7,720 bases of DNA, from contig JAFGKX010000044.1 in the NCBI GenBank assembly GCA_016928375.1, positions 1 to 7,720 of the forward strand. The letters are read 5' to 3'. A program made the translations under genes and the position numbers. Each line of letters begins with the position of its first letter. Position 1 is the first letter of the stretch. The notes beneath the pieces are model-generated. The model had not been told where the DNA came from. It searched no databases and worked only from the letters and a program-made list of their open reading frames with translations. Positions 6,640 to 7,720 of the stretch are shown here, one piece after another. Origin of the DNA: Candidatus Omnitrophota bacterium. GTDB lineage: Bacteria > Omnitrophota > Gorgyraeia > JABMRG01 > JAFGKX01.

Positions 6640-7686
6640 ATGAAAATAGGAATAATAGGGCTGCCATTAAGCGGAAAATCCACGGTTTTTAACGCGTTGA
6701 CAGGTCTTTCCGCCGAGGTAAAGGAATTTTCTTCTGCCGGTAAAATAAAACCCAATCTGGGTGTCGTGAAAATACCGGACGTGAGATTGGAAAAGCTGGC
6801 AAAGGCATTCAGTGCGAAAAAAACCACCCCGGCCACAATAGATTTTGTCGATATGGCCGGTATATCCAAAGATGCCAAAGCGGAAGACATGGACCTTACC
6901 CCATTAAGAGACACGGACGCACTTTTGTGCGTTGTAAGGTTTTTCGAAAACCCAAGCGTGCCGCATCCGTATAACAGCGTCGACGGGGTAAGAGATTTTA
7001 AGATGATAGATACGGAGATTATCCTGATTGATTTAAACATCATTGAGACAAGGATACAAAGAATAGAAGCGGAGCTTAAGCGGGGAAAAAAAGAAAACGA
7101 AAAAGAACTCATTATACTTAAAAAATGCCAGGAAGCGCTTTTAAAAGAAAAGCCGTTAAGGGATATAAGTTTTGATGCCAATGAAGAAGCGGCGTTACGC
7201 GGCTTTCAGTTTCTAAGCAAAAAACCGCTACTTGCTGTGGCTAATATAGATGAGTCGCATATAAAATCTCCGCCCGCTGGTTTTATATCATTTTGCGCCA
7301 AGCTTGAGGCGGAGATAGCGCAGCTTGACGACGAAGAACTTAAAAATTCTTTTATGCAGGAACTCGGCATAAAAGAAACCGCGAGAGATAAATTTATACT
7401 GGCGTGTTTTTCCATGCTTAACCTTATTGTCTTTTATACGGCGACAGGCCCGCAGGAGGCAAGGGCGTGGCTTATCGAAAAAGGCGCTACTGCTTATGAT
7501 GCCGCAGGTAAAGTGCATTCAGATATACAAAGGGGCTTTATAAGGGCAGAGGTAGCTAATTTTAAAGCGCTAGAGGAATGCGGCTTTGATATGAATAAAG
7601 CAAAATCAAAAGCCATGCTTAAGCTGGAAGGCAAAGACTACATAGTAGCTGACGGCGACGATATTTATTTTAGATTTAGCGTATAA
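6640..7686 (+). CDS. ychF: YchF/OLA1-family P-loop ATPase, divergent, 348 aa
   Basis: YchF is an Obg-related protein that prefers ATP and binds ribosomes; it is linked to translation and stress responses. Visible motifs are the P-loop GLPLSGKST (7-15), the DMAG Walker B/G3 motif (71-74), and NIDE (202-205), the NxxE form of G4 that marks the YchF family and its ATP preference. A charged helical region (about 133-170) is the expected coiled-coil insertion. The C-terminal TGS domain (about 262-346) contains FYTATGPQEARAW, HSDIQRGFIRAE (293-304) and LEGKDYIVADGD (329-340). The length is close to the usual 363. The glycine-rich stretch that normally follows DxAG (the GASxGxGLGNxFL type) is replaced by a charged segment (SKDAKAEDMDLTPLR, 76-90), so this is a divergent member. 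The start is fixed by alignment, yet no Shine-Dalgarno is present because a palindromic repeat with a T tract ends 3 nt upstream. Confidence 0.92.
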   Translation: MKIGIIGLPLSGKSTVFNALTGLSAEVKEFSSAGKIKPNLGVVKIPDVRLEKLAKAFSAKKTTPATIDFVDMAGISKDAKAEDMDLTPLRDTDALLCVVRFFENPSVPHPYNSVDGVRDFKMIDTEIILIDLNIIETRIQRIEAELKRGKKENEKELIILKKCQEALLKEKPLRDISFDANEEAALRGFQFLSKKPLLAVANIDESHIKSPPAGFISFCAKLEAEIAQLDDEELKNSFMQELGIKETARDKFILACFSMLNLIVFYTATGPQEARAWLIEKGATAYDAAGKVHSDIQRGFIRAEVANFKALEECGFDMNKAKSKAMLKLEGKDYIVADGDDIYFRFSV

Positions 7687-7720
7687 AATTGTGACAGCCA
7701 CCTATTTTTCGATATGCAAA
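7687..7720. other. Edge sequence, possibly the start of another repeat
   Basis: The last 34 bases hold no gene. They include GTGACAGCCACCTATTTTT (7691-7709), whose GACAG core is shared with the end motifs of the RAYT element. I recall similar GTGACAG-CACCTATTT sequences near transposases of this kind. No hairpin or terminator for ychF is visible before the edge. Confidence 0.25.

Noticed and set aside
6609..7181. Minus-strand 190-codon frame opposite ychF
   Set aside because: It is opposite a gene with clear YchF motifs, is serine/phenylalanine-rich as expected of a shadow frame, and begins in the palindromic repeat.

Overview
The window looks like a stretch of a moderately AT-rich genome from an uncultured bacterium. 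The combination of large orphan envelope proteins, a single-gene HUH tyrosine transposase (RAYT type), and GC-rich palindromic repeats inside and between genes resembles what I recall of Omnitrophota and related candidate phyla. That assignment is from memory of the gene style, not from a search.

Left part (1-4431): two co-directional genes 22 bp apart, probably one operon. The first enters from beyond the left edge and encodes a protein with the motif order of the TraB/ChaN/EreA-like (Tiki) superfamily. Its reading frame is open to base 1, so the ATG at 157 is internal. The second is a 919-residue orphan with one N-terminal membrane segment and a large, presumably extracytoplasmic body. A perfect 13-bp hairpin with flanking A and T tracts closes the operon and could terminate from both sides.

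Middle (4446-5161): an intact 716-bp element carrying one minus-strand RAYT-type transposase. It is bounded by long inverted ends (34/35 outer match, 47/56 overall). Each end contains two copies of a 14-nt motif spaced 23 nt apart. Its right end supplies a -35 hexamer exactly 17 bp from a TATAAT box, and the ATG of the next gene lies just after that box. The polysaccharide deacetylase gene may therefore be driven by a hybrid promoter as a leaderless message.

Right part (5182-7686): a complete NodB-type polysaccharide deacetylase with a 51-nt palindromic repeat read in frame near its C-terminus; a small channel-like membrane protein with two Conserved-TM-helix repeats and no MscS beta domain; an 80-bp inverted repeat ending in a T tract; and a divergent YchF/OLA1 P-loop ATPase whose start codon lies 3 nt after that T tract, with no Shine-Dalgarno sequence. 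The last 34 bases may be the start of another repeat.

The genes do not form an obvious single pathway. The most distinctive content is the mobile and palindromic DNA: three different repeat types lie within about 2.2 kb, each at a position where it could affect expression or protein sequence. I see no CRISPR array, rRNA, tRNA or recognisable defence system.
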